The translations under genes and the position numbers were made by a program. The notes under the pieces are model-generated. The model was not told the origin of the DNA. It searched no databases and was given only the letters and a program-made list of their open reading frames with translations. From CAWAQA01 sp963784065 (GTDB lineage: Bacteria > Acidobacteriota > Vicinamibacteria > Vicinamibacterales > UBA2999), in the NCBI GenBank assembly GCA_963784065.1, contig CAWAQA010000001.1, forward strand, positions 248,001 to 312,000: a DNA stretch of 64,000 nucleotides. Direction: 5' to 3'. Below are positions 9,457 through 20,803 of this stretch, piece by piece. How positions within the stretch are numbered: the first letter of the stretch is position 1; each line of letters starts with the position of its first letter.

Positions 9457-10256
9457 CGCGCGTGCGGGCGCTCGTCGCCAAGGAGCTCACGGATCTTCGC
9501 AGGAACCCCGCCGTGTTCGCGCCCGCGGTGCTCACCGGGTTCGTCTCGATCCTGCTGCCCTTCTTCGTGGCCATCGTGATCCCGTATCTCGCGGGCGAAC
9601 AGCTCGCGGATTCGAGCGACTTCAAGGTGGCCCTCGAGATGTACAAGGACCAGCCGTCGATGCGGGCGCTCGATCCGGAAGGCGCCGTGCAGGCGTGGAT
9701 CTTCCAGCAGTTCCTCGTGCTCCTCGTCTTGACGCCGGTCGCCGGTTCGATGTCGCTCGCGGCCTACAGCGTCATCGGAGAGAAGCAGGCGCGGACGCTC
9801 GAGCCGCTGCTGGCGACGCCGATCACCACCTTCGAGCTCCTCGCAGCGAAAGTCCTCGGCTCGCTGCTGCCGGCGCTGGTGCTGACGCTCACGTGCTTCG
9901 CGACCTACGTCGCCGGCGTGGCCCTGCTCGCGCGGCCGGGTGTCTTCACGATCCTCCTGACGCCGCGGTCGCTGGCGGTCGTGTTCGTGCTCGGGCCGCT
10001 GGCCGCGCTCGCCGCGCTGCAGCTCGCGGTGTGCGTCTCCTCCCGCGTCAACGACGCCCGCAGTGCCCAGCAGATCGGCGCGCTGATCATCCTGCCGATC
10101 AGCGGGCTGCTGATCGCGCAGTTGACGGGCAGCGTGCTGCTCACCATCCCGGTGATTCTCTTCATCGCGCTCGTGTTCACCGGTATCAACATCGGCCTCA
10201 TGTTGATCGGGATCGCGCTGTTCGACCGCGAGTCGATCTTGACCCGGTGGAAATAG
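9453..10256 (+). CDS. ABC-2 type transporter permease
   Basis: A 267-residue membrane protein with about six hydrophobic segments. The N-terminus VRALVAKELTDLRRNPAVF is the typical cytoplasmic start of ABC-2 permeases, followed by a long extracytoplasmic loop (about residues 45-80), and AAYSVIGEKQARTLEPLLAT matches the coupling region between helices 2 and 3. It partners the ATPase that overlaps it upstream. The frame is intact, in contrast to its partner. Confidence 0.85.
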   Translation: MTRVRALVAKELTDLRRNPAVFAPAVLTGFVSILLPFFVAIVIPYLAGEQLADSSDFKVALEMYKDQPSMRALDPEGAVQAWIFQQFLVLLVLTPVAGSMSLAAYSVIGEKQARTLEPLLATPITTFELLAAKVLGSLLPALVLTLTCFATYVAGVALLARPGVFTILLTPRSLAVVFVLGPLAALAALQLAVCVSSRVNDARSAQQIGALIILPISGLLIAQLTGSVLLTIPVILFIALVFTGINIGLMLIGIALFDRESILTRWK

Positions 10257-10263
10257 CGCTTCT

Positions 10264-10350
10264 CGCTTCCACCGGCCACAGCAGACACAGGGGCACAGGG
10301 CGTTGCTGGCTTTTTCTCTGTGTCTCTGTGACTCTGTGGTTCGTGCCACC
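10264..10350. repeat. Family-C hairpin repeat (CTCTGTG words)
   Basis: The left arm has GGCCACAGCAGACACAGGG-like words and the right arm, at about 10317-10345, reads CTCTGTG, CTCTGTG, ACTCTGTGG in tandem, so the region can pair into an imperfect stem around a T-rich loop (about 10308-10316). It lies between the ABC permease and the hydrolase gene. Related copies lie at about 12.67, 23.27 and 27.1 kb. Confidence 0.7.
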
Positions 10351-10391
10351 GAAAACAGGGGAGCGCGAACTCAGAAGCGAGGACGTCTCAG

Positions 10392-11264
10392 ATGCCATCC
10401 GAGTTCGGCCTGCTCACGCGTGTCGTGCTGAAGCACGCACGCGACGCGTTCGTGGACGAGGCGACGATCGCCGCGCAGTGGCGGGACCTGCGCTTCACCG
10501 CGCCACCCGATCTCGCGCGCGCGATCGCCGAGTACGAGGCCTTCGTCGCGCTCATTCAGTCATCCGGCGCAGCGGTGCACCTGCTGCCGCGCGATCCTCG
10601 CACGACCCTCGATTCCATCTACGTGCGCGACGCGTCCATCGTCTGCGATCGAGGCGTGATCCTCGCCGGCATGGGCAAGCCGCAACGTGCGCACGAGCCC
10701 GGCGCGCAGGAAACGGCCTTCGCAGCGTTGCCGTCTGCTCCGGTCATCGGCGAGATTCGCCATCCCGGCCGGCTGGAGGGGGGCGACGTGGTGTGGCTCG
10801 ATCGGCGAACGATCGTGGTCGGACGCGGTTACCGGACCAACGACGAAGGGATACGCCAGCTTCGTGCGCTCCTCGGTGACGACGTGGAGATGATCGTCGT
10901 GGCGCTCCCGCATTGGCGCGGTGAGGCGGACGTCATGCACCTGATGTCGCTCATCAGCCCCCTGGACCGGGATCTCGCCGTCGTCCACTCGCGCCTCCTG
11001 CCGGTCCCCTTTCGCGAGAGCCTGCTCCATCGCGGCATCGAGCTCGTGGACGTGCCCGACGAGGAGTTCGACACGATGGGAACCAACGTGCTGGCGCTCG
11101 CGCCGCGGCGCGGCCTCATGCTTTCGGGCAACCCGAGGACGCGCGCGGCGCTCGAGCGCGCGGGCGCCGAGGTGCTCGAATACGAAGGCCGGGAGATCAG
11201 CGTCAAGGGGGCAGGAGGGCCCACGTGCCTCACGCGCCCACTGGAGCGGGCGAACATGACGTAG
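10392..11264 (+). CDS. Amidinotransferase-fold hydrolase (DDAH/arginine deiminase-like)
   Basis: A 290-residue protein of the guanidino-group-modifying superfamily. The expected catalytic set is visible: Asp in SIYVRDASIV, Glu/Asp in LEGGDVVWLDRRTIVVG, His in ADVMHLMSLI, and the nucleophilic Cys near the C-terminus in KGAGGPTCLTRPL. Family members hydrolyse methylated arginine to citrulline or act on ureido and guanidino groups; the exact substrate is not readable. It is followed by a family-D repeat that begins with its own TAG stop codon, and then by an amino-acid permease that could supply a substrate. Confidence 0.85.
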   Translation: MPSEFGLLTRVVLKHARDAFVDEATIAAQWRDLRFTAPPDLARAIAEYEAFVALIQSSGAAVHLLPRDPRTTLDSIYVRDASIVCDRGVILAGMGKPQRAHEPGAQETAFAALPSAPVIGEIRHPGRLEGGDVVWLDRRTIVVGRGYRTNDEGIRQLRALLGDDVEMIVVALPHWRGEADVMHLMSLISPLDRDLAVVHSRLLPVPFRESLLHRGIELVDVPDEEFDTMGTNVLALAPRRGLMLSGNPRTRAALERAGAEVLEYEGREISVKGAGGPTCLTRPLERANMT

Positions 11265-11383
11265 TCGGCAGCGCGCCGCAATGCGACCTCCCGCGAACCG
11301 GAAAGGGTGAAGGCGCTACGTTGTGGCATTTCGTTGTTTCGCAGATGGGTTCACTGCCCGCTGCCAACTGCCTGCTGCCAGCT
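11262..11383. repeat. Family-D repeat beginning at a stop codon
   Basis: The segment begins TAGTCGGCAGCG, where TAG is the stop of the preceding gene, and continues with diverged blocks shared with 45543-45640 (CGGAAAGGG, CTACGTTGT, TTCACTGCCC). Its right arm CTGCCCGCTGCCAACTGCC pairs poorly with the left-arm GGCAGCG words. It fills the gap before the permease. Confidence 0.65.
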
Positions 11384-12670
11384 ATGAAGCAACGCGAGCT
11401 ACTGAGGATTCTCGGCGTCGGCTTCGGCATCGCCGTGATCATCGGCAGCACGATCGGCGCTGGCATCCTGCGCACGCCCGGCGCCGTGGTCGCCCAGGTC
11501 GGCAGCACGCCGATTGGATTCCTCATGTGGACCGTGGGCGGGCTCTACGCGCTCCTCGGCGCAGCGGCGCTTGCGGACCTGGCCACCGCCATTCCGAAGT
11601 CCGGAGGCTTCTACGTTTACGCGCGGCGCGCACTGGGCGAGAGGGCCGGGTTCGTCGCGGGCTGCGCCGACTGGTTCTCCAACACCGCGTTCATCGCCTA
11701 CGGCGCAATCACCCTCGGAGAGTACGCGGTGTTGCTCGGCGCGGGCGGCGGCCAGCTTCCAGCGGTCGCCGCCATCGTCGGATTTACGGTTCTGCAGCTC
11801 TTCGGCATGCGCGTCAGCAGCCGCGTGCAGGAGATCACGAGCTTCCTCAAAGCGATCGCGTTTGCCGGATTGATTGCGATGCTCCTGGTCGCGGCTCCAG
11901 CTGCCGCGGACGAGCCCGTGGCGGTTTCGACCTCGGTTCTTCCCGGGTTCGTGGCAGTCATCCTCGCGCTTCAGCTCGTGATCGGCGCCTACGACGGCTG
12001 GCAGAGCGCGATGTACTTCGCGGGCGAGGATCGCCAGCCGGAGCGGAACCTTCCGCGCGCCTTCATCGGCGGGGTGCTCGTTGTCATCGCCGTGTACCTG
12101 TTGATGAACCTCGCGTTGATGCGGGTGCTGCCCCGGGAGATGCTTGCGGCGTCCGAGCTCCCGGCGGCCGATGCCGCGGGCGTGGTCTTCGGGGACCGGG
12201 GCGCCACCCTCATCACGGCGCTCTCGCTCGGCTCGCTGCTGCCGCTGATCTTCGCGGTGCTCCTGACCTCGACGCGGATTCTGTACGGGATGGCGGAGGA
12301 TGCGGCGTTGCCCCGCCGCCTGGCCTTCGTGAGTACCGGAGGCACGCCGTCCTACGCGTTGTTGCTGTCGGCCGCTGCGGCGCTCGCCTTCGTGACGACG
12401 CGCACGTTCGACAGGATCGCGGGCGTCGCGGCGTTCTTCGCCGTCGTCAGCTATGTCAGCGCCTTCGTGTCGCTGCTGGTGCTGAGGCGTCGCGAGCCGG
12501 AGTTGCCGCGTCCGTTCAGGTCATGGGGATTCCCCTGGACGACGCTTGCCGTGCTCGCCGGTGCGCTGATCTTTCTTGGCGGCATGGTCGTCAGCGCCCC
12601 GGGCGAGAGCGCCATCGCGCTGGCCGCCCTGGCTGGGGCGTATGGGGTTCACAGATTTGCGCGACGCTGA
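11384..12670 (+). CDS. APC-family amino-acid permease
   Basis: A 428-residue, 12-helix transporter. The first helix carries the substrate-binding break GSTIGAGILRTPG and the second region LADLATAIPKSGGFYVYARR is the APC consensus; helix 6 has YDGWQSAMYFAGE. It probably imports amino acids by proton symport; the substrate is unknown. The start is ATG 11384: the open frame extends upstream to 11225, but that part only reads the family-D repeat. A GC-rich hairpin repeat follows it. Confidence 0.88.
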   Translation: MKQRELLRILGVGFGIAVIIGSTIGAGILRTPGAVVAQVGSTPIGFLMWTVGGLYALLGAAALADLATAIPKSGGFYVYARRALGERAGFVAGCADWFSNTAFIAYGAITLGEYAVLLGAGGGQLPAVAAIVGFTVLQLFGMRVSSRVQEITSFLKAIAFAGLIAMLLVAAPAAADEPVAVSTSVLPGFVAVILALQLVIGAYDGWQSAMYFAGEDRQPERNLPRAFIGGVLVVIAVYLLMNLALMRVLPREMLAASELPAADAAGVVFGDRGATLITALSLGSLLPLIFAVLLTSTRILYGMAEDAALPRRLAFVSTGGTPSYALLLSAAAALAFVTTRTFDRIAGVAAFFAVVSYVSAFVSLLVLRRREPELPRPFRSWGFPWTTLAVLAGALIFLGGMVVSAPGESAIALAALAGAYGVHRFARR

Positions 12671-12765
12671 CACCTCAGACGGACCGCGCAGATGCGGAGG
12701 CGGTTGGGGCCTGGTGTTCTCCGCGTCTCCGCGACTCCGCTGGCCCGTGGACAAGGGGCCCACGG
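12668..12765. repeat. Family-C variant hairpin (CTCCGCG words)
   Basis: The left arm has GACGGACCGCGCAGATGCGG and the right arm CTCCGCGTCTCCGCGACTCC, followed by GCTGG. The right arm matches the family-C word pattern CTCTGTG-T-CTCTGTG-ACTCTG base for base if T becomes C at two positions of each word. It occupies the gap between the permease and fadN. Confidence 0.65.
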
Positions 12766-12793
12766 GAAAGTACCGGCAAAGCGCTGCGCTTGT

Positions 12794-12799
12794 TAGACT
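12794..12799 (+). promoter_or_regulatory. Putative -10 element (TAGACT) upstream of fadN
   Basis: TAGACT ends 6 bases before the GTG at 12806, consistent with leaderless transcription of the fad operon. No clear -35 hexamer is seen. Confidence 0.35.
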
Positions 12800-12805
12800 G
12801 AGGAC

Positions 12806-15030
12806 GTGATTCGCAACATCGCGGTCCTCGGCGCCGGCACGATGGGCGCCCAGATTGCCGCTCATTTCGCCAATGCCGGCGTGCCGGCGCTCCTCCTCGA
12901 CCTCACACCCGCCGCAGCCGCGGAAGGGCTGAAGCGGGCGCGTGCCCTGAAGCCCGACCCCTTCTTCACGCCTGACACGTGGAAGCTGGTCACCACGGGA
13001 GGCTTCGACGAAGACCTGAGGCGCATCGCCGACGTGGACTGGATCATGGAGGCCGTGGTCGAGCGCCTGGACGTCAAGCGGACGTTGCTCGAGAAGGTAG
13101 ACGCGCTGCGGCGCCAGGGATCGATCGTCAGCTCCAACACGTCCGGCATCCCCATCGCGGTGCTCGGGGAGGGGCGCAGTGAGGACTTCCGCCGCCACTG
13201 GCTCGGTACACACTTCTTCAATCCTCCCAGGTACCTGCAGCTGCTCGAGATTATTCCCGGCCCCGACACGCTGCCGGAGGTCATCGAGACCGTCCGGGAG
13301 TTTGCCGATCAGCGGCTCGGCAAGGGCGTCGTCGTCGCGAAGGACTCGCCGAACTTCATCGGCAACCACATCGCGCTCTACGGCGTCATGCGTATCCTCG
13401 AGAAGGTAGCGGCCGGCGAGTACACGCCGGAAGAAGTTGACGCCATTACCGGGCCGCCGCTGGGGAGGCCGAAGAGCGCCACGCTGCGAACGCTCGATCT
13501 CGCCGGCGTCGACATCCTCGGCCACGTCGTCACCAACCTGCGCGAGCGGCTGGGCGAGGACGCGCGGCCGCGCGTGGGTGATGCCCGGCTTCGTGACCCA
13601 GATGCTCGAGCGCGGCCTGACCGGCGAGAAGGCAGGGCAAGGTTTCTACAAGCGCGTGAAGAAGGGCGGCGGCGAGTCCGAGATTCTGACGCTCGATCCC
13701 GCCACGCTCGAATACCGGCCGCGCAAGTCGCCGCGGATCGGCTCGCTCGACGCCGCCGCGTCGATCACCGATACGCGCGAGCGCGTGCGCACGCTGTTCA
13801 ACAGCAAGGACAAAGCCGGCCAGCTCCTCCGCGACACGCTGGCCCCGACGCTCGAATACACCGCGAAGGTCACGCCCGAGATCGCCCACTCGCCCGACGA
13901 CGTGGACCGGGTCATGCGGTGGGGCTTCGGATGGGAGCTCGGACCCTTCGAGCTGATGAATGCGATCGGCATGGACGGGAGCGGCACCGCCGCGGAGGCG
14001 CGCCCCACCCTTCCCCCCGCCGGCACCCGGCCTCGAGCTCCTGCGCGCAGTCAAGGAGCGCTCGACCGTCGTGAAGAAGAACGCCGGCGCAAGCCTCGTG
14101 GACCTCGGGGACGGCGTGCTCTGTGTCGAGTTCCACTCGAAGATGAACGCCATCGGCGCAGACACGATCCAGATGCTGCAGGCCGGCGTGCGCGAAGCAT
14201 CGCGCAACTTCAAGGCGCTCGTGGTCGGCAACGAGGCGCCGCATTTCTCGGCCGGCGCCAATCTCATGCTGGTGCTCCTCGAAGCCCAGGAGGAGAACTG
14301 GGACGACATCGACCTCATGGTCCGCGGGTTCCAGCAGGCCATGATGGCGCTCAAGTACGCGGACGTGCCGGTGGTGGTGGCGACGCAGGGGCTGACGCTC
14401 GGGGGCGGCTGCGAGATCGCGCTCCACGGCGACCGGGTGCAGGCGGCGGCCGAAACCTACATGGGCCTCGTCGAAGTCGGCGTGGGATTGATCCCCGCCG
14501 GCGGCGGGACCAAGGAAATGACCGTGCGCGCCGTCGATCGGCTTGCCGCGGGCGCGACCGATTTCCTTCCGGTGATGCAGCGCGCTTTCGAAACGATCGC
14601 GTTCGCCAAGACCTCGACCAGCGGCCCGGATGCGATACGGCTGGGGTATCTCCGGCCCGTGGACGGCGTCACAATGAACAGGGAGCGTCTCATCGCCGAC
14701 GCGAAGGCGCGGGCGCTCCTGCGCGTGGGCGAGGGCTATCACGCGCCGGCGCCGAAGCCGGTGCCCGTGGGCGGCGACGCCGTCCTGGCCCCGTTGAAGC
14801 TGGGCGTGCACCTGGCATGGCGGGCGGGGCACATCAGCGACCACGACGCGCTGATCGGCCGCAAGCTGGCGACGATCATGGCGGGAGGGCTGCTCCCGCA
14901 TCCGTCAACCGTCAGCGAGCAGCAGTTGCTGGACCTCGAGCGCGAAGCGTTCCTGAGCCTGCTTGGCGAGCGGAAGACGCTGGAGCGCATCCAGCACACG
15001 CTCAAGGCCGGCAAGCCGCTGCGAAACTGA
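12806..15030 (+). CDS. fadN: 3-hydroxyacyl-CoA dehydrogenase/enoyl-CoA hydratase, FadN type (frameshifted)
   Basis: About 740 residues after repair. The N-terminal Rossmann domain has GAGTMGAQIAAHFANAG, followed by SSNTSGIPI and the catalytic-His region HFFNPPRYLQLLEIIPG; the C-terminal domain is a crotonase fold with SAGANLMLVL and GGGCEIALHGDRVQAAAETY. This order, dehydrogenase first, is that of Bacillus FadN (YusL) rather than FadB. It performs the hydration and second oxidation of fatty-acid beta-oxidation. Extra single bases occur at about 13570 (GCCGCGCGTGG) and 14015-14030. The start is GTG 12806. FadA and FadE follow in the same operon, separated by two alpha/beta hydrolases. Confidence 0.9.
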
Positions 15031-15031
15031 C

Positions 15032-15841
15032 GTGCGAATCGTAGACGCCGGATCCGGCCCGCCCATCGTCGTCATTCCCGGCATCCAGGGACGCTGGGAG
15101 TGGATGAAGCCGGGCATCGATGCGCTGGCGCGCCGCTGCCGTGTCATCACGTTCTCGCTGGCAGACGAACGCGGGTGCGGGGCGCGTTTCGACCCGGCCA
15201 CGGGGTTTGCGTGCTACGTGGAGCAGGTACGGGAGGCGATGGACGCGTGCGGGGTGCAGAGCGCGGCGATCTGCGGCGTCTCGTACGGCGGGCTCATCGC
15301 GGCGGCATTCGCGGCCAGGCATCCGGAACGGGTGGCGTCCCTCGTCCTCGTCTCAGCCGTGCCGCCGTCGTGGACGCCGGACCGCCGGGTGAAGTTCTAT
15401 CTTCGCGCGCCGAGGCTGCTCTCGCCGCTGTTCTGCATCGCGTCGGTGCGCATGTATCGCGAGATTGCGGCGGCCAACACCGGGGTCATGGCCGGCGTCG
15501 GCGCCGCGGTGCGTCACGCGTGGACGGCGGTCACGCATCTGTTCTCGCCGGGCCGCATGGCGCGGCGCGTTCACCTGCTGGCGGGGATGGAGCTGCGCGA
15601 GGAGCTTGCGCGCGTCGATGCGGCCACGCTCATCGTCACGGGCGAGGACGGGCTCGACCGTGTGGTGCCGGTTCGCCTGACGCGCGAGTATCTCGACATC
15701 TGGCCGCAGGCACGAGTGGTCACCGTCGAGCGAACCGGGCATCTCGGCCTGATCACGAGGCCCGACGAGTTCACGAGGATGGTGGCGCCGTTCGTGGTCG
15801 AAACCGCGCGCGCGATCGACCCGAGGAGGCGTGTTGGCTGA
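15032..15841 (+). CDS. Alpha/beta hydrolase
   Basis: A 269-residue alpha/beta-hydrolase. The oxyanion strand VVIPGIQGRW, the nucleophile elbow GVSYGGL (Ser), an acid residue in TGEDGLDRVV and a C-terminal His in RTGHLGLI form a complete triad. The GTG at 15032 lies one base after the fadN stop, so it is co-transcribed. It sits between fadN and fadA, suggesting an acyl-thioester or ester as substrate, but that is only inferred from position. It overlaps the next hydrolase by 11 bases. Confidence 0.8.
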   Translation: MRIVDAGSGPPIVVIPGIQGRWEWMKPGIDALARRCRVITFSLADERGCGARFDPATGFACYVEQVREAMDACGVQSAAICGVSYGGLIAAAFAARHPERVASLVLVSAVPPSWTPDRRVKFYLRAPRLLSPLFCIASVRMYREIAAANTGVMAGVGAAVRHAWTAVTHLFSPGRMARRVHLLAGMELREELARVDAATLIVTGEDGLDRVVPVRLTREYLDIWPQARVVTVERTGHLGLITRPDEFTRMVAPFVVETARAIDPRRRVG

Positions 15842-16456
15842 TGTCGTCCGCGAAATACCGGGCGCCGTCGGCCCGCTCGAAGCGTTGATCGACAAGCCCA
15901 CTGGCGCTCCACGGGCGGCCGTGGTGTTCGCGCATCCGCTGCCGATCGATGGCGGCACGATGCACACGAAGGTGGTGTTCCAGAGCGCCAAGGCGCTCGC
16001 CCGGATTGGCTGCGTCGTGCTGCGGTTCAACTTTCGCGGCGTCGGACGCAGCGCGGGCGCATGGGACGAAGGGCGAGGGGAGCTCGACGATTTTCGCGCC
16101 GCGCTCGACTACATGTCCGCGCAGTACCCGGACCTCGAGGTCTGGGCTGCAGGCTTCTCCTTCGGCTCGTGGGTCGCAGCAACCGTGGGCGCCACCGACG
16201 ATCGCGTGTGCGCGGTCATCCTGATCGCCCCGCCCGTGAACAAGTACGAGTTCACGGAGATAAAGACATCGACGAAGCCGAAGTTCGTCATTCACGGGGA
16301 GTCCGATGAGCTCATCCCCCTGAAAGCGGTGCGGCAGTTTTACGCCGCGCTGCAGGATCCGAAGGAGTTCGTCGAAATCGATCGCGCGAACCACCTGTTC
16401 GACGGACAGGCGGGCGAAGTGGGGGACGCGCTGGAAGAATTGCTCGAGGATTTCTC

Positions 16457-16472
<16 letters not shown>
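15831..16472 (+). CDS. Alpha/beta hydrolase, COG2945-like
   Basis: A 213-residue hydrolase starting at GTG 15831, just after a GAGGAG ribosome-binding sequence inside the previous gene. It has AHPLPIDGGTMHTKVV, the family pattern FNFRGVGRSAG, the nucleophile elbow GFSFGSW, the acid in HGESDELIP and the His in RANHLFDG. These features match small COG2945-type alpha/beta-hydrolases. It overlaps the fadA start by 16 bases. The two adjacent hydrolases within a fadN-fadA operon are not part of the Bacillus arrangement. Confidence 0.8.
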
Positions 16473-17659
<1,187 letters not shown>

Positions 17660-17661
17660 CC

Positions 17662-19438
17662 ATGAAAAGTATCGACAACGTTCGGAAGGGCGGGTCGTGG
17701 GTGCTCGAGGAGACGGATGCCTCGGAGCTGTTCACGCCGGAGAAGATGTCGGACGAGCATCGTCTCATGGCCCAGACGACCGACGAGTTCATCGCGACCG
17801 AGGTGCTCCCGTACACCGAGCGCCTGGAGGCGAAGGACTGGCAGCTGGCGCGCACGATGGTGCATCGCTGCGGCGAGCTGGGCCTGCTCGGAATCAACGT
17901 GCCCGAGGAGTATGGCGGCCTCGACCTCGACAAGGCCTCGGCCGTCGTCGTGGTCGAGCGAATCGCGCGGTCGGCGTCGTTCGCGACGACCTACGGCGCC
18001 CAGGCCAATCTCTGCATTCTGCCGCTCGTGCTGTTTGGAACGCACGAGCAGAAGCAGAAGTACCTGCCGAAGCTGGTGAGCGGGGAGATGGTTGGCGCCT
18101 ACGCGCTGAGCGAGTCGGGCTCCGGTTCCGACGCGCTTGCGGCACGGACGCGGGCGATGCGGCAGCCTGACGGCAGCTGGGTGCTCAACGGCGAGAAGAT
18201 GTGGATCAGCAACGGCGGCTTCGCCGACGTGATCATCGTCTTTGCGAAGGTGGACGGCGAGCAGTTCACGGCGTTCATCGTCGAGAAGTCGTTCCCCGGC
18301 GTGAGCTCGGGGAAGGAGGAGCACAAGATGGGGCTCCACGGCTCCTCCACGACTCCGATCCTGCTGCAGGAGGCGAAGGTCCCGGCGGGCAACGTGCTCG
18401 GCGAGATCGGCAAGGGGCACAAGGTGGCGCTGAACACGCTCAACTACGGGCGGTTCAGCCTCGGCGCCATGTGCAGCGGTGGTTCGCGCGTGGCGATTGG
18501 CGACGCCGCGAAGTACGCCGCCCAGCGCAAGCAGTTCGGTCAGCCCATCGGGTCGTTCGGCGCGATCAAGCACAAGCTGGGCGAGATGATCGCGCGCACT
18601 TACGCAATCGAGAGCCTGACCTACCGGACCGCCGGCCTCATCGACGCGGCGCTCGAAGGCACGCGCGCGCGACGGCGCGGCGCTGGCAAATGCGTTCGAG
18701 GAGTACGCGGTCGAGGCGTCGATCTCCAAGGTCGCGGCCACCGAGACGCTCGACTACGTGCTCGACGAGAACGTCCAGATTCACGGCGGCAACGGCTTCG
18801 TGAGCGACTACGGCGCCGAGCGCTACTATCGCGATGCGCGCGTGAACCGCATCTTCGAGGGCACGAACGAGATCAACCGGATGCTGATCCCGGGCATGCT
18901 GATTCGCCGGGCCATGAAGGGCGAGCTGCCGCTGATTGCCGCCGCCATGAAACTCCAGGAGGAGATCCTGTCGCCCTCGTCGGCGTCAGCCGGCTTTGGC
19001 GACGGCGGCGCGCTCGAGGACGAGGGGCGCGCGGTGTCCGCGTTCAAGAAGGTCGCGCTCATGGTCATCGGCACCGCCATGCAGACCTACGGCGAGAAGC
19101 TGACCGATCAGCAGGAGCTGCTCGGCTACGCCGCCGACATCTTCATCGATACATACGCGTCGGAGAGCGCCGTCCTCCGCGCGCGGCAGGCGATGGCGAA
19201 CGGCCATGCCCAGTCGGCGCTCCACGAGGCGGCGGCGCGCACGTTCGTCAACGACGCCGCGCAGCGCGTCGAGATGGCGGCGCGCTCCGCGCTCGCCGCG
19301 ATGGCCGAGGGCGACACGCTCCGCACGCTCCTGGCGGCCCTGCGCCGCGTGTTGAAAGTGCAACCGGTGAACACCGTCGCCCTTCGGAGACGCCTTGCCG
19401 ACGCGGCTCTCGCGAGCGGCGGGTATATGCTTAATTGA
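17662..19438 (+). CDS. fadE: Acyl-CoA dehydrogenase, FadE (Bacillus YusJ) type (one frameshift)
   Basis: About 591 residues after repair, the size of the large FadE class rather than the 380-residue class. The FAD/acyl-CoA regions include YALSESGSGSDALA and WISNGGFADVIIVFAKVDG; the second half has QIHGGNGFVSDYGAERYYRD and IFEGTNEINRMLIPG, followed by a C-terminal helical extension of about 170 residues. It oxidises acyl-CoA to enoyl-CoA, the first step of the pathway completed by FadN and FadA. An extra base lies at about 18665-18680 in a GCGCGCG tract. Its stop overlaps the ATG of the DUF1684 gene. Confidence 0.92.
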
Positions 19439-20084
19439 TGCGTCGAAGAATCATTCGAGGATTCGTGGCGTTGGCCGTGGCGGCAACGATACCCGCCTGT
19501 TCGTCGGGACCGCCGGCGCCCGACGATGCTGGGATACGTGAGCTGCATCGCGGAAGGGCGGGCGGAGAAGGACCGGCAGTTTGGCGACCTGCCGGATTGC
19601 AGCCCGCGAACCGAGCCCGAGTGCTCTCCGGTGCCGCCAGACAAGCGCGCGGCGCTGATCCCGCTGCCGTACTTCGCGGTCGACCCGAACTACAGCGTAC
19701 CCGCGGCTCTGCGTCTGGCGGAGAAGCGGCCGGTGTTTGAGATGCCGACCTCGACGGGCACGCTTCGGAAATATCAGCATGGTCGGGGCGATCGAGTTCG
19801 TCCTCCACGGTCAGCCGATGACCCTGGGCGCCTTCGTGGAGGACGGCCAGCCGGTCACGACGCTGTTCGTGCCGTTCGCCGACACCACGACCGGAACGGA
19901 AACCTACTCCGCCGGCCGGTACCTCGATCTTCATCCGAATTCGACGGGCCTCTATACGCTCGATTTCAACAAGGCCTACAACCCGTACTGCGCCTACAAC
20001 TCGACGTACGAGTGCCCGTTCCCGCCGTCGTCGAACCGCCTCAAGGTGCCGATCCGCGCCGGGGAAAAGGCGCCCGGCGCATGA
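19438..20084 (+). CDS. DUF1684 lipoprotein (frameshifted)
   Basis: About 214 residues after repair. A lipoprotein signal peptide is clear: IIRGFVALAVAATIPACSS, with Cys in a lipobox-like IPAC. The C-terminal block SAGRYLDLHPNSTGLYTLDF followed by NKAYNPYCAYNSTYECPFPP is the DUF1684 signature. The function is unknown; the protein should be anchored to a membrane facing the periplasm. Two extra bases shift the frame, at about 19562 and 19770-19785. ATG 19438 overlaps the fadE stop, placing it at the end of the fad operon, and its stop overlaps the HAD gene (ATGA). Confidence 0.75.
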
Positions 20085-20780
20085 GCCGTCCGTTACAGGC
20101 GATTGTGTTCGACTTCGACGGCGTCATCGCGAACAGCGAGCCCCTTCACCTGAAGGCCTTTCAGGAAGCGCTCGCCGAGGACGGGATCGCCCTCAGCGCG
20201 GACGAATACTACTCCCGGTATCTTGGCTACGACGACGTCGGGATGTTCGAAGCGCTGGCACGCGATCGCCAGCTGCCGGCCGGCGGACGGTCCATCACGG
20301 AGATGGTCGCGCTGAAGGGCACCAAGCTGCAGCGGATCCTGCATTCCGGAGAGGTCCTCTTCCCCGGCGCCGAGCGGTTCATTCGCGAGGCGGCGAGCGC
20401 CGTGCCAATCGCCATCGCGTCCGGCGCGCTGCGCCACGAGATTCACGACATCCTCGACGGCGCCAATCTTCGATCGCCATTCACGGTGATCGTGGCCTCC
20501 GGGGACACGCCCCAGAGCAAGCCCTCGCCGGCGCCATACCTGCTCGCGTTCGAGAGGCTCAGGCAGATGACGGGGCTCGACCTCGACGGCCGCCGCTGCG
20601 TCGCGATCGAGGACTCGCGCTGGGGACTCGAATCGGCACGCGGAGCCGGGTTACGCTGTGTAGGAGTGACGACCAGCTATCGGCGCGGACGAGCTGAAGG
20701 CAGCCGAGCTCGTCGTGAGCGGTCTCGACGCGCTCACGCTCGACGCCCTGGATACGCTCTGTCGCGATAGGGGGATGTGA
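20081..20780 (+). CDS. HAD-superfamily phosphatase/phosphoglucomutase-like (one frameshift)
   Basis: About 232 residues. HAD motif I is FDFDGVIANSE (the nucleophile Asp is the first of DGV's partner pair), with a cap region, motif II IASGALRH, motif III Lys in DTPQSKPSPAPYL and motif IV IEDSRWGLESARGAG. This resembles the beta-phosphoglucomutase/GPH subclass; substrate unknown. An extra base at about 20683 (AGCTATCGGC) moves the C-terminus; read in the corrected frame it continues as ADELKAAELVVSGLDALTLD and stops at 20778-20780. It overlaps the DUF1684 gene upstream. Confidence 0.85.
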
Positions 20781-20803
20781 CGAATTCGGTCCCGCGGTGA
20801 TCT

